Positions 25,646 to 34,079 of a stretch of 64,000 nt of DNA are shown one piece after another. Position 1 is the stretch's first letter, and the number at the start of each line of letters is the position of its first letter. A program made the translations under genes and the position numbers. The DNA is from an uncultured Treponema sp. Lineage in GTDB: Bacteria; Spirochaetota; Spirochaetia; Treponematales; Treponemataceae. Location: contig CAJUBD010000011.1 of assembly GCA_910584475.1 (NCBI GenBank), positions 60,790-124,789 of the forward strand, in the 5' to 3' direction. The notes under the pieces are model-generated. The model ran no database searches. It saw only the letters and a list, made by a program, of their open reading frames with translations, and had not been told where the DNA came from.

Positions 25646-25751
25646 TTTTCAAGGATACGAGCAAAAGTTTTCAAGGAGAAACGCGGCGAGTTTTCAAGGG
25701 AAAACATGGAGAGTTTTCAAGGAGAAACGTGGTGAGTTTTCAAGGAGAAAG
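25646..25751. repeat. 23-bp tandem repeat, about 4.6 units
   Basis: Units of 22-23 bases begin TTTTCAAGG and continue AGAAACGNGGNGAG. Five starts are seen, at 25646, 25668, 25691, 25714 and 25737. An open frame of 102 codons runs through but has no Shine-Dalgarno or family. The rest of 25486-25900 shows nothing recognisable. Confidence 0.75.
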
Positions 25752-25900
25752 TTTTAGGGAAGCGTGGGTATGAAAAAAGTTTTCTACACAATAAAGACGG
25801 TTTCTGCGTAATTTTTATGACGCAATTTCAATAAGAGGTGCGTAGTTCTTTGCGCAAATCTTGGTAGCCGTCAAGTCGTCATCGGCGGAATGCAAACCAA

Positions 25901-26221
25901 TCAGCCATTTAGTTTTATCCCTTTTGAAAAGATTGTCTGTTCAAGCCCTGGCGCGCTTTTCAGTTCATTGAATTTCGACTTTCTCTGAACAAGCAAATCG
26001 ACAGGACGTTTTTGGATTTTATATAATGCCTGTCCGATTCGCTGCATTGCAATGAGAGGGCGCACTTCGCCGTTCGGAATCGTGACATAAATATCTAAAT
26101 CGCTTTCCGAATCTGGCGTTCCGTAAGCGTAAGAACCGAAAAGATAGATATATTCTGCTTGAACTGTTGCGAGAATTGCCCGCTTGATTTCCGAAAGTTC
26201 CTCTGAAATTTCAAAATTCAT
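25901..26221 (-). CDS. MNT-type nucleotidyltransferase
   Basis: A 106-residue minimal nucleotidyltransferase. The motif YLFGSYAYGTPDSESDLDIYV contains the GS...DxD metal-binding signature. The remainder, PLIAMQRIGQALYKIQKRPVDLLVQRKSKF, completes the fold. MNT proteins usually pair with HEPN toxins and AMPylate them. No HEPN gene is adjacent, so the partner is missing or is one of the unrecognised neighbours. It is separated from the upstream MNT gene by a degenerate copy of an AT-rich palindrome. Confidence 0.82.
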   Translation of the reverse strand: MNFEISEELSEIKRAILATVQAEYIYLFGSYAYGTPDSESDLDIYVTIPNGEVRPLIAMQRIGQALYKIQKRPVDLLVQRKSKFNELKSAPGLEQTIFSKGIKLNG

Positions 26222-26241
26222 AATTGGAACTGGCTATGTCA

Positions 26242-26275
26242 TTTATTATAGCACAAAACTATAAGGAATTAAAGT
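26242..26275. repeat. AT-rich direct repeat, copy 1
   Basis: This 34-base sequence (TTTATTATAG near its start) matches 27779-27812 with three mismatches, in the same orientation. Here the palindrome is degenerate (right half CTATAAGGAA). It covers the stop region of the gene at 26246. Confidence 0.7.
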
Positions 26276-26518
26276 AATCCTAGTATCTAAATCCGTCTTT
26301 ATGCCGAGTTCCTTTTCCAACTGCGACCAAGTCCTGAAGAACATATATGGCGGCAGACCTTTTACGCCGAAGTCGTAATCAGAAGCCTCTGTATGAGTGC
26401 CGTTCGCCCTTGAGCCGAATATATAGACATGCGTTGCGCCGGCGTTTTTGATAATGTTGCGGGCTTTGCTTATTGTTTCGTTCATGGTGGTAGATTCTTT
26501 CATATTTGTTCTTGTCAT
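26246..26518 (-). CDS. MNT-type nucleotidyltransferase, unusual C-terminus
   Basis: A 90-residue protein with the nucleotidyltransferase signature VYIFGSRANGTHTEASDYDFGV. The second half, SQLEKELGIKTDLDTRITLIPYSFVL, ends abruptly. In relatives, DLD/DVVD would be followed by about 15-20 further residues, so the gene may be cut short at the AT-rich repeat it ends in. Its ATG overlaps the stop of the upstream coiled-coil gene as ATGA, which proves a shared transcript and coupled translation. This suggests that the two proteins form a pair. Confidence 0.72.
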   Translation of the reverse strand: MTRTNMKESTTMNETISKARNIIKNAGATHVYIFGSRANGTHTEASDYDFGVKGLPPYMFFRTWSQLEKELGIKTDLDTRITLIPYSFVL

Positions 26519-27273
26519 ATTTGCCTCATGATTTCCATTACAGCAGTTCCAATCAAATTTACTACAGCACCATAAAACCAGCCGTGTTTTTCTAAATGAT
26601 TGGATAGTTTATTCATCAGAGTTTTGCTTTTCGGCAGTTGTTCAGAAGTTTTTATATTTTCACACAATTCTTTTACTTGCTCAAGTAAATCCTTTAATTC
26701 TTCCTTTTCTTCTCCACCATTCTTTTCGATTTCTTTTTCTAAATCTGAAATAACATTTTGAGAATTTAATGTTGAATTTGACATAGTTCCAAAATTAAAA
26801 CTGCTGCCTGTGGCATTTAAATTGTTAATGCTAACATTTTGTAACGATTGCTTCTCTTGCTGTTGTTTCAAAGCATTCTTTTTGTTTTCGAAATATTTCA
26901 ATGCTGATGGAGATAGAGAAACTCGAAAGTACCCTCCAATGGCTCCTTCATATTCAAAAATCTTGCCATATTGTTGCAGAGTATCAAGAATTTGAATTAT
27001 GCCATCTTCATAGCCCTCTGGAACTTCTTTGTATAGAAAAAAAGATTCTTGCTTATCACGTTTTGTCAATAGAAATTTCAGTATTTCTTCTGAATTTTCA
27101 TCTAGCATTTTAACTCCTTCGATAATAGGTTGTTTTTCTACGATGGATTTTGCGATGGCATTTCTGGCTTCTTTTTCTGCCTGTCTTTTCGCTTCCTGCA
27201 TTTGCTTTTCCGCCGCCTTCTTTATCTCTTGTTCAATTTTCCGTGTGTCTAATGTAACTTTTATATTTGACAT
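26515..27273 (-). CDS. Coiled-coil protein of unknown function, possible defence effector
   Basis: Not recognised with certainty. The 252-residue protein has four parts: a K/E/A-rich coiled coil (about 8-50); a likely winged-helix segment (FLLTKRDKQESFFLYKEVPE... GGYFRVSLSPSALKYF, about 65-130); an N/S/T-rich stretch (INNLNATGSSFNFGTMSNST) followed by an acidic helix; and a C-terminal hydrophobic helix WFYGAVVNLIGTAVMEIM. The asparagine-rich stretch, acidic helix and hydrophobic end recall AbiTii-like and other putative abortive-infection proteins. It is strongly AT-rich compared with core genes and translationally coupled to an MNT nucleotidyltransferase. Confidence 0.5.
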   Translation of the reverse strand: MSNIKVTLDTRKIEQEIKKAAEKQMQEAKRQAEKEARNAIAKSIVEKQPIIEGVKMLDENSEEILKFLLTKRDKQESFFLYKEVPEGYEDGIIQILDTLQQYGKIFEYEGAIGGYFRVSLSPSALKYFENKKNALKQQQEKQSLQNVSINNLNATGSSFNFGTMSNSTLNSQNVISDLEKEIEKNGGEEKEELKDLLEQVKELCENIKTSEQLPKSKTLMNKLSNHLEKHGWFYGAVVNLIGTAVMEIMRQI

Positions 27274-27344
27274 AAAATAATTTCTTTCACTCCTCTTTCA
27301 ATTGTATCACATTATCATATAAATTTATATCCCATTGACTACTG

Positions 27345-27518
27345 CTATCGCGTAAATAATAGGTATAACCCTATTTCGTTTATTATTTCTTCTGGCGTTC
27401 TTCCAAAGTCAATAATTGTTTTTAAATCAAATTTCATTTGTTTTGTAAAACTAGGATTGCTATCAACCATTTGTTTTGAAAGCTCCTTTGCTATTTTTTC
27501 TTGAAAGTTATCAGCCAT
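27345..27518 (-). CDS. 57-residue protein of unknown function
   Basis: A short gene with an excellent AGGAGG seven bases before the ATG at 27518, which is the main argument that it is real. The product begins MADNFQEKIAKELSKQMVD and continues with KTIIDFGRTPEEIINEIGLY. It is helical, and half of its residues are charged. No family recognised. It lies between the restriction-modification genes and the coiled-coil/MNT pair on the same strand. Confidence 0.55.
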   Translation of the reverse strand: MADNFQEKIAKELSKQMVDSNPSFTKQMKFDLKTIIDFGRTPEEIINEIGLYLLFTR

Positions 27519-27578
27519 ACATTCCTCCTAATTGGTATTATATCACAGTTCTCTAACATAAAAATATACAAAAAATGG

Positions 27579-27761
27579 CTAAATTCTGTATTTTTTCTTT
27601 TCATTTTGTGGAATACCAAACAAATCATAGACTTGGGAATTTAAATCTTTTGTAGAGTCAGACAAGTCGTTTTCATCTGTATAATCGCCAATGTCTGGAA
27701 CGAGTTTTGTCAGAGAAGACAACGCCTATTCTGTCATAAAACATTCTTTTGCATCGCTCAT
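27579..27761 (-). pseudogene. Small gene interrupted by an in-frame TAG
   Basis: From an ATG at 27761 (upstream GGTGAT) the frame reads 11 codons, meets TAG at 27728-27726, and continues open for 48 codons to a TAG at 27579. The second part holds SLTKLVPDIGDYTDENDLSD and LNSQVYDLFGIPQNEKKKY. The ending resembles the usual tail of Eco57I-type methyltransferases and specificity subunits (LNxxVYxLYGLxxEE). It looks like a displaced tail fragment of a restriction-modification protein. Confidence 0.45.
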
Positions 27762-27778
27762 ATATCACCTTCCTTTAA

Positions 27779-27812
27779 TTTATTATAGCATAAAACTATA
27801 ATAAATTAAAGT
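27779..27812 (-). terminator. AT-rich palindrome after the restriction-modification operon (repeat copy 2)
   Basis: Perfect arms TTTATTATAG and CTATAATAAA around CATAAAA lie ten bases past the stop at 27822. The same 34 bases recur at 26242-26275. It could end the transcript, though the stem is weak and has no clean T-run. Confidence 0.45.
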
Positions 27813-27821
27813 TCGCTCTTG

Positions 27822-30800
27822 CTACATCTCCTTAATCATCTTTTCCACGAATGCGATTTCTTCTTCTGACAAGCCGTACTTTGCATACAACTGCTTGTCG
27901 ATTTCGGAGATGGGCTTGCTCCAATCTATGTCGCTGGTTTCGGTGAAGTCTTGGAGGGGAACAAACTGAAATGTTTTTGAAGTAGCATCTTGACTTGCTT
28001 TGGAAAGGCTGTGCATAAATCTAAAAAATTTGGCACTCAAATATTTTTCAAGGTTCTGCGCTGAACTTTTATCCAGTTCCAAATCCGCGCCGACACACAA
28101 ATAGGATTCCGTACAGACAGATTGTTTTTCGCCACCAAATGAGTTTATGTTGTCATCGTTTAATTCTGTTCCAATATTGTTTGCCCTTGCGACATAAACT
28201 TTATATTTGTCAATCCATTCTTTGTGTGAAACTATTTTGTCCTTTTCCACATAACCGATTTTCCGTCCCTTGCAATAACAAACAATCGGATTTCTCATGT
28301 TTGCATTATCGGTATGAAAGTCTTCTGATTTCGTGAAATCTGTGCTAAAGCCAAAAGGTTTTCTAGGCGAAACATAATCACTGAATGATTCTTTCGTTTT
28401 TGACTTTACTTTTTCAATAATAGAAATCGCTCTGCTGTCTCTGATAAAAATATCAAGTCCTTCAATTTTCATTGGTCGCCTTGAAATGTTTGTAATCTTT
28501 GAATCTTCGTGTGTTAAAATGGTTACAAGGTTTTTTGAATTGTCATAATTTTTATTCCACAGAAAGTAGCAGACTCCACCACGAATATTTGTATTTGGAA
28601 ATAAAAACTCAGGAGTTAGAAAGTCATGCAAGACTTGAAGATTTTTTGTGTTTAACATATTTTCTCTAAACGCGTCCAGCCCCTTTCCTCCTGTGTACCA
28701 ACGCGTAGGAATAATCAAGCTTGCGATTTTTGGATTCAATTTAAATGCTCCGTCAACAAAATGTTGGTATACAGGGGTCGCGCTTGCCTGTGCCCCTCCA
28801 TCCATTTCCTGATACGGTGGGTTACCCACTACTGCGTCAAATTCCATATTTCCGTTCCCCTTGTTCCAATATTTTTCGCTTGTTACTTTTTTTATGAATA
28901 ACTCCGATTTGTTTTTAAGCATATTTACCAAGTCTTCAAAACAATTCGCGTTCACTTTTGCTCCGCTGAATCCTGCGAGAGTTCGCATTGTAATCGCCTT
29001 TGCCATCGGTGTCTTGCAAATGACAAAAATATTTTCTTCTAGCGTTTTTTGCCACGATGTTTTTTCGTCTTTGGTTTCCTCCGCTCCTGTTGGTCGGTCG
29101 GAACGACAGGAACTCTTTGCGCGGAAAATGGAATACGCGCAGTAAAGCGGATAAAGGCCTGTCTTTGAGTTGATTTCAAGGATGCGGGCGTTTGCGTTGC
29201 CGAGCGTTTTTTCCGTGATGTTTTCTATGTCGGCAAAATGCGGCGCTTCGCTTTCGGCGAGCGGCGTTTTAAAATCCGCGTCGAAAAAGCTGTAGCCTCC
29301 CAAAGTTTCGTTCAAGTGGATGTTCACCACGCGCCACGGAGTGAGGACGGTTTCCTTGTCGGGATTCTTGAAACAACTGAAAATCTCGGCGATTTTTTTC
29401 ACCCGCTCCGTCATATTCAAATTGTCCGCCTGTAAGACCATACGCCTGATTTTCTTTCCCGCCGCGATGAAAACATCCTCGTCATAATACTTCGTGAAGT
29501 CCATGAACTTTTCTTTTGTAACGCCGCGTGGCATGAACTCTTGCCAAGACTGATCGTCCACGAGTCCAACGAACTTTTTCAAGGTGATTTCTTCTTCTAT
29601 GGGAACGTCCGCGCCATAAATCAAAAGCGGCATCCTTACGCTTATTCCTCGCAGAACGCTGATTGCAGTTTGCCTTTGCTTTTTTGCGGCGACTTCTTTG
29701 TCTTTCAATTCCTGTTGTTCTGGAGAGAGTGATTGGTCTTCCCGTGTTTCGCCTTGCTCGATTTTTTTGTACTCTTCGTCCGTAAGCCCTTGTGAATTGA
29801 TGTCGATTTCGTTGGTTCTCTTATTTGCTTTTGTTTCGCCGATGATTGCTTTCAAGTCGTCAAATGCTTTTAGTTCGACTTTGGTCAATTTTAGAAGTTC
29901 GTCGTTGTAAAGGCACGCGTCGTCAAATCCTTTTGTGACGGCTCGTTCCGCGTATGCCCTCTTGAGTTGCTGAAGCATTGCGGCCACTTCGTACTTTTTC
30001 ATTCGGCTTCCATCAATGCCGATTACGGGGCAGAAGTTCAGGAATTCGCCGAGCGCGATTTTCGCGTCGAGCGTGGTTTTTCCCGCCTTTGCCGAAAGAC
30101 TCACTGCGTCGCTCACCATTTTTAAAGTGCGGTCTGGCGCGAAGTCAAAGACATAGGCGGTGGTCTTGGTCTTGCCGTAATCGTTGCACGGAGTTTGGAC
30201 GCGGAAAATCGTCTGCAAATATCCCGCCGCTTTCGTGGCGTAAGTTCCGTAAAGCATAAGGACGGCGCTCCATTGCGGAACGCTTACGCCGGTGGTGAGT
30301 TTTCCGCAGGAAAGCGTTATCGTGTAGCCGTCCTCGCCAGAATCTTTGATTGCTGACCTTACCGCTTCCAACGCTTCTCCAGTCGGGTCTTCGGGATCGC
30401 CGTCGCCCGCGACATTTACGACTTTGAAATTGCAAAAGACGGGATGGGATTCAAGCAGATGTTGCAACGCCAACGCTTCTTTTACGCCCGGCATCATCCA
30501 GAGCGTGTGGCGGAACAAGTCCCTGTATTCTTCCGTGCTGAACGGATATAAAGAAGTTTCGTCTTCTTTGCAAAGCAAATTCAAAAACGCCTTCACATCT
30601 TTTTCGTGGATAAACTTCTTGCTTTCGTCCGTCTTGAAAAACTCCGCGAAGTTGAACGCCTTGTCCTCTATGTCCGCGAAATCCTTGCCGAGAATTTTTC
30701 CCAAATCGTAAGTGTACATTTGCATTTCGGGCAAGTCAGAATATGGGTTGGAATCGCCGAAGTGCGTTTCTTCCCATTCTTTTTTTGCCCGCTGTTCCAT

Positions 30801-31832
30801 CACGTAATCCCAAGTGAAAACGGAATCTTCGTCATCGTAATTTGAAAGGATGTTAAACGGCGTGCCAGAAAGTTCCAAAAGTTTCGTTCCCTTTTCGACC
30901 TTGAACAAAATCGATTTCACTTTGTCGCCGAGTTCCGTTGTCGTTCCTTCGTGCGCTTCGTCGATAATCACGCAATCCCATTTTATGCTGAACACGTCGT
31001 CATTCTTGCCGAATCTTCCCCCGACAATCTCCGAGCCGCGCAAATCTTGAATGGAAGCGAAATAAATGTAGTTCGCGCCCTCGCTTTTGAATGTCCGCTC
31101 AAGGTCGGCAATTTCGATTCCGCTTTTCTTCGAGCCGTAACGGTATTTGTCTTCTTTTGAAAAGATTTTTGAAAAGTCGTCGTGCCAGCCTGAGTCCACC
31201 ACGGGACGGTGCGTGATTAAAATCGTTTTCTTGAATTTGCAACGGTGAACGACTTCCAATGCGCTCAATGTTTTTCCGAATCGCATTTTCGCATTCCAAA
31301 GCATTCGCGGAGATTTTTTGAATTGCTTTACGGTCTTTTCGATTGCTTCTAATTGCTCAGGGCGGAAAACCACCGGAATGAATTGTTCGAACGGTGCGAG
31401 CGTGTCGATTGCATTGTCGCCGCGCTTTACCGCGTCTATTGCTCTGATTGCGCTTTCCAAGTCGCAGACGAACCATTCTTTGCCGAGTTTTTTGTTTGGA
31501 AATTCCTTTCTTTTAAATCCTGAATTCATCAGAACTCGATGCACATCGTAATCTCGAAAACTTCTTTTGTTGCCGCCGATATTTCTAATTGCAAGTTCCG
31601 TGTGCAAAAGTTGTGTGGTTACTGCCGCTGTTTTTGTATATTGGTCAATTCGTTTGTTCGCCGCCTTGTTCAGTTCATTGCAACGCGCAGTCAGTTGTTC
31701 AAAGTTTAAGTCAGTGTCCAGTGTAGTGTCTCCGACTTTCAGGCAGTCGGAATGCGCGTCGTCCGCGATAGCGAAAACGTAAATCAGTTTGTACGAGAAT
31801 GTGTTTTTAAAAGCGTGTGTTGTGTTCTTCAT
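27822..31832 (-). CDS. GIY-YIG-like/helicase/methyltransferase fusion of a restriction-modification system
   Basis: A 1336-residue enzyme. Residues about 12-120 resemble T5orf172, a GIY-YIG-like nuclease (YKLIYVFAI...CLKVGDTT, later LLHTEL and EWFVCDLE). An SF2 helicase follows: RPEQLEAIEKTV, Walker A variant NAKMRFGKTLSA, CVIIDEAHEGT, LELSGTPFN and motif VI QTIFRVQTPCND. The C-terminal third is an Eco57I-type adenine methyltransferase with the catalytic NPPY near residue 1007 (FDAVVGNPPYQEMDGG) and a target-recognition region. The start is the ATG at 31832, just after the stop of its partner (TAATTATG), with AAAGGACG upstream; a longer frame is not needed. It probably methylates and cleaves DNA with ATP-driven translocation. 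Codon use is more AT-rich at its 3' end. Confidence 0.82.
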   Translation of the reverse strand: MKNTTHAFKNTFSYKLIYVFAIADDAHSDCLKVGDTTLDTDLNFEQLTARCNELNKAANKRIDQYTKTAAVTTQLLHTELAIRNIGGNKRSFRDYDVHRVLMNSGFKRKEFPNKKLGKEWFVCDLESAIRAIDAVKRGDNAIDTLAPFEQFIPVVFRPEQLEAIEKTVKQFKKSPRMLWNAKMRFGKTLSALEVVHRCKFKKTILITHRPVVDSGWHDDFSKIFSKEDKYRYGSKKSGIEIADLERTFKSEGANYIYFASIQDLRGSEIVGGRFGKNDDVFSIKWDCVIIDEAHEGTTTELGDKVKSILFKVEKGTKLLELSGTPFNILSNYDDEDSVFTWDYVMEQRAKKEWEETHFGDSNPYSDLPEMQMYTYDLGKILGKDFADIEDKAFNFAEFFKTDESKKFIHEKDVKAFLNLLCKEDETSLYPFSTEEYRDLFRHTLWMMPGVKEALALQHLLESHPVFCNFKVVNVAGDGDPEDPTGEALEAVRSAIKDSGEDGYTITLSCGKLTTGVSVPQWSAVLMLYGTYATKAAGYLQTIFRVQTPCNDYGKTKTTAYVFDFAPDRTLKMVSDAVSLSAKAGKTTLDAKIALGEFLNFCPVIGIDGSRMKKYEVAAMLQQLKRAYAERAVTKGFDDACLYNDELLKLTKVELKAFDDLKAIIGETKANKRTNEIDINSQGLTDEEYKKIEQGETREDQSLSPEQQELKDKEVAAKKQRQTAISVLRGISVRMPLLIYGADVPIEEEITLKKFVGLVDDQSWQEFMPRGVTKEKFMDFTKYYDEDVFIAAGKKIRRMVLQADNLNMTERVKKIAEIFSCFKNPDKETVLTPWRVVNIHLNETLGGYSFFDADFKTPLAESEAPHFADIENITEKTLGNANARILEINSKTGLYPLYCAYSIFRAKSSCRSDRPTGAEETKDEKTSWQKTLEENIFVICKTPMAKAITMRTLAGFSGAKVNANCFEDLVNMLKNKSELFIKKVTSEKYWNKGNGNMEFDAVVGNPPYQEMDGGAQASATPVYQHFVDGAFKLNPKIASLIIPTRWYTGGKGLDAFRENMLNTKNLQVLHDFLTPEFLFPNTNIRGGVCYFLWNKNYDNSKNLVTILTHEDSKITNISRRPMKIEGLDIFIRDSRAISIIEKVKSKTKESFSDYVSPRKPFGFSTDFTKSEDFHTDNANMRNPIVCYCKGRKIGYVEKDKIVSHKEWIDKYKVYVARANNIGTELNDDNINSFGGEKQSVCTESYLCVGADLELDKSSAQNLEKYLSAKFFRFMHSLSKASQDATSKTFQFVPLQDFTETSDIDWSKPISEIDKQLYAKYGLSEEEIAFVEKMIKEM

Positions 31833-31834
31833 AA

Positions 31835-32767
31835 TTATCGTCCTTTTGCCAAAGATTTGTATTGCACGATTTTGTTTTCTTTCCAGTCCATAATCTTGCA
31901 CGGAAAATTTTCCTTTTCGTTGAATTCGGCAAAAAGCGAAGGCTGTTCGTCGCCGTTCGCCGAAAACGGCGTTTTAAAAGTCAAGCCGTCCATTTGCCAT
32001 AAATTCCAGCTGATGATTTCCGCGATTTCCATTTGCTCGGCTTCGCTCGGCTTTCTCCGCAAAAAAAATTCTGTGCTTTCAACGAATGAGAGCAAAAGGT
32101 TTGTCCGCGCCAAAAACAAATTGTCGCCTTGCAGTTCAAAGCCGTAGCAATTTTGATAGGCGGTTTTCGTCCACAAAAAATATTCATCCTCGCCTTGCGC
32201 ATTCTCACGGACAACGCGCAATTTTCTGTCGAGCAGTCCAATTCTGTCTGCGATTTTTATATGTGCGCCTGTAACTGTGTCATAGCGGCTTGTCAAATAG
32301 GGCGCCTCTCCGCAAGTGATTTCAAGGCGCGTGGCGTTTACATAATCGCGCCAAGTTTTTTTGCCGTTTGGATTTTCATCGAAAATTATTTTTTCTTTCG
32401 TCGAAATCCATTTTTGCGGATTCTTTTCATCGGGAAAGTTGAATGCGTTTTTACGCGCGAACCACGCTTCGTCCACCAAATTATTCTGTTCATTGCAAAT
32501 CCAACTCGGCGTGAATACTTCCGCCTTGTTCCGCGTGCGGCTCGCTTGCTCAGACTTTTGCTTTTGCACGCGCGGCTTTATGCGCTCGGAATTTTCGCCT
32601 GTAATCTGCTCGATTTTGATTTCGCTTTTCGCTGGAATCGGGGAATAGTCGTCGGTCGCCCAAAGAATGTTTCTGCCGGTCGTGCGGTCGAGCAATAAGA
32701 TAGAAAGGATTTCCTTTGGCAGAGTCTGGAATGATGCGCTGTGCGAAAAAGACGTTTTGGAGTTCAT
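31835..32767 (-). CDS. Partner methyltransferase subunit of the restriction-modification system
   Basis: A 310-residue protein in front of the fusion enzyme. It contains the entry AEVFTPSWICNEQNNLVDEA, typical of N6-adenine methyltransferases, and an S-adenosylmethionine motif-like LEITCGEAPYLTSRYD, then YGFELQGDNLFLARTNLLLSF, which matches the strand and helix next to motif X/III. It has no NPPY motif; that motif is in the next gene. The two genes together therefore supply one methyltransferase. The start is uncertain: ATG at 32767 is chosen, with TATCAT 12 bases upstream. Stop and next start are two bases apart. Confidence 0.72.
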   Translation of the reverse strand: MNSKTSFSHSASFQTLPKEILSILLLDRTTGRNILWATDDYSPIPAKSEIKIEQITGENSERIKPRVQKQKSEQASRTRNKAEVFTPSWICNEQNNLVDEAWFARKNAFNFPDEKNPQKWISTKEKIIFDENPNGKKTWRDYVNATRLEITCGEAPYLTSRYDTVTGAHIKIADRIGLLDRKLRVVRENAQGEDEYFLWTKTAYQNCYGFELQGDNLFLARTNLLLSFVESTEFFLRRKPSEAEQMEIAEIISWNLWQMDGLTFKTPFSANGDEQPSLFAEFNEKENFPCKIMDWKENKIVQYKSLAKGR

Positions 32768-32893
32768 AAGTGTGCCAAAATGATAGCACAAATTGGCAAA
32801 CATTTAAAGTGGCGGAGATGGTTTTCGTCTATGCGGCACAATTTTTCGCGGATCCTCTCAAGCAAAAAAATGCGCAAAATTCAAAAATTTTTG

Positions 32894-32922
32894 TTGTTTT
32901 ATTTGATTTCCCGTGATATAAT
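32894..32922 (+). promoter_or_regulatory. Promoter of the coiled-coil lipoprotein/LysM operon
   Basis: TTGTTT (32894-32899), 17 bases, TATAAT (32917-32922), with an extended TGA in front of the -10. Confidence 0.65.
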
Positions 32923-32954
32923 CTATTAGTGTTTAAGAAAGTGTGGAGGAATTT

Positions 32955-34079
32955 ATGAAAAAAATTTTTCTCTTTTCGTGCGTCGCTTTCGCGCTGATTT
33001 TCGCATCATGCAAATCGACCGAACAGGCGACTGACGGCGAAATCGATGTGCCGCCGGTCGTGGAGGAAATTGTAGAGGAAAACGAGTCGTCCGCGGCGGA
33101 AAAAGAGCCGGAGGACAATTCAAGTCTCATTTCTCAAATTGACGATGCGCGTCAAAGGGCTTTGGAAGAGGGCGCGCAGGATGCCTATCCTGAGGCTTTC
33201 GCCGCGCTCGATGCCTCATACGAAGCGCTCAAAAATCTCGATGACGGACTCGACCACAGCGCGGAATTGAACGACATAAAGTCGCGCTACGAGGCTTTGC
33301 AAAAGGCCGCCGCCGCGAAAAAACTAAAGGAAAGAATAGACGATGAAGGTTTGGCGGAAAATTCTCCCGCCGACTACGACAAGGGCGAGGCGGCTTTGTC
33401 TGAATTCGACTCGCTTTTAAACAGTGTGCTTTCCAATATCGCGGCGATTTCCGAAAGCCTTGTGCCAGGCGATTCCGCCGTGGACAATGTGAAAAATGCC
33501 GCCGGCGCGCCGTCGAAAAAACTGCTTTCAAAGGCGAACGAAGCCTACGATTCTTATTACAAAGTCTATTTCAAGTCGTACAAGAAATTCGCCGACGACG
33601 AGCGCAAGAACGCCATTTCCCAAAAGAAAAAGGCGGATGCCGTAAAAGCGCAGATTTCCCGGAAGCAAGAGTATAGGGAATACGCCGAACTTATTCAAAG
33701 GGGCGACTCGCAGTATTCCACTTCCAATCCTGAAAGCGCGTACGAATCGTACAAGGAGGCGGCCGCTTCCTACGAGGCTTTGGCGTCCGATGTGGCGGAA
33801 AAACGCGCCGCCGCCCAAAAAGCCATCGACGAGGCGAAGGCGAAAGTCAAGGAATCAGGCGACTATGCCCTGGACGCCGACAGCACGAATCCGCTTGACG
33901 AAAAAGTCGAGGGAATCGAGGACGAGGACGCCGTTCTTTTGGAGGACGACGAATTCGCGAATCCTGACGACGAGATAATTCAGTTCGGGGAAATTGATTC
34001 GGATTTTGACAGCGAAATTGAAGAGGAATCCGAAGTCAATGAAAATGACAGCGTGAACGCGGGAGACAATGCGAGATGA
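32955..34079 (+). CDS. Coiled-coil envelope lipoprotein
   Basis: A 374-residue lipoprotein with lipobox ALIFASC after a KK start. The rest is a run of long amphipathic helices rich in alanine, lysine and acidic residues, with repeated patterns such as YPEAFAALDASYEALKNLDD, YEALQKAAAAKKLKERIDDE and SAYESYKEAAASYEALASD. These resemble the helical repeats of treponemal periplasmic proteins paired with LysM proteins. The C-terminal 50 residues are strongly acidic. Start ATG follows GGAGGA. It overlaps the next gene as ATGA, so the two are made together. It probably helps attach the outer layers to peptidoglycan; function inferred. Confidence 0.72.
   Translation: MKKIFLFSCVAFALIFASCKSTEQATDGEIDVPPVVEEIVEENESSAAEKEPEDNSSLISQIDDARQRALEEGAQDAYPEAFAALDASYEALKNLDDGLDHSAELNDIKSRYEALQKAAAAKKLKERIDDEGLAENSPADYDKGEAALSEFDSLLNSVLSNIAAISESLVPGDSAVDNVKNAAGAPSKKLLSKANEAYDSYYKVYFKSYKKFADDERKNAISQKKKADAVKAQISRKQEYREYAELIQRGDSQYSTSNPESAYESYKEAAASYEALASDVAEKRAAAQKAIDEAKAKVKESGDYALDADSTNPLDEKVEGIEDEDAVLLEDDEFANPDDEIIQFGEIDSDFDSEIEEESEVNENDSVNAGDNAR

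Noticed and set aside
25646..25751. Tandem repeat considered as a CRISPR array
   Set aside because: Units are contiguous with no spacers of unique sequence, and no cas gene is nearby.
25465..25773. A 102-codon frame over the tandem repeat
   Set aside because: No Shine-Dalgarno, no recognisable domain, begins in the terminator of the HU gene; the DNA repeat period of 23 is not a multiple of three, so it does not encode a protein repeat.
26246..27761. Idea that the small genes form a retron or a CBASS operon
   Set aside because: No reverse transcriptase and no CD-NTase-type cyclase are present; the nucleotidyltransferases are of the minimal MNT type, about 100 residues.
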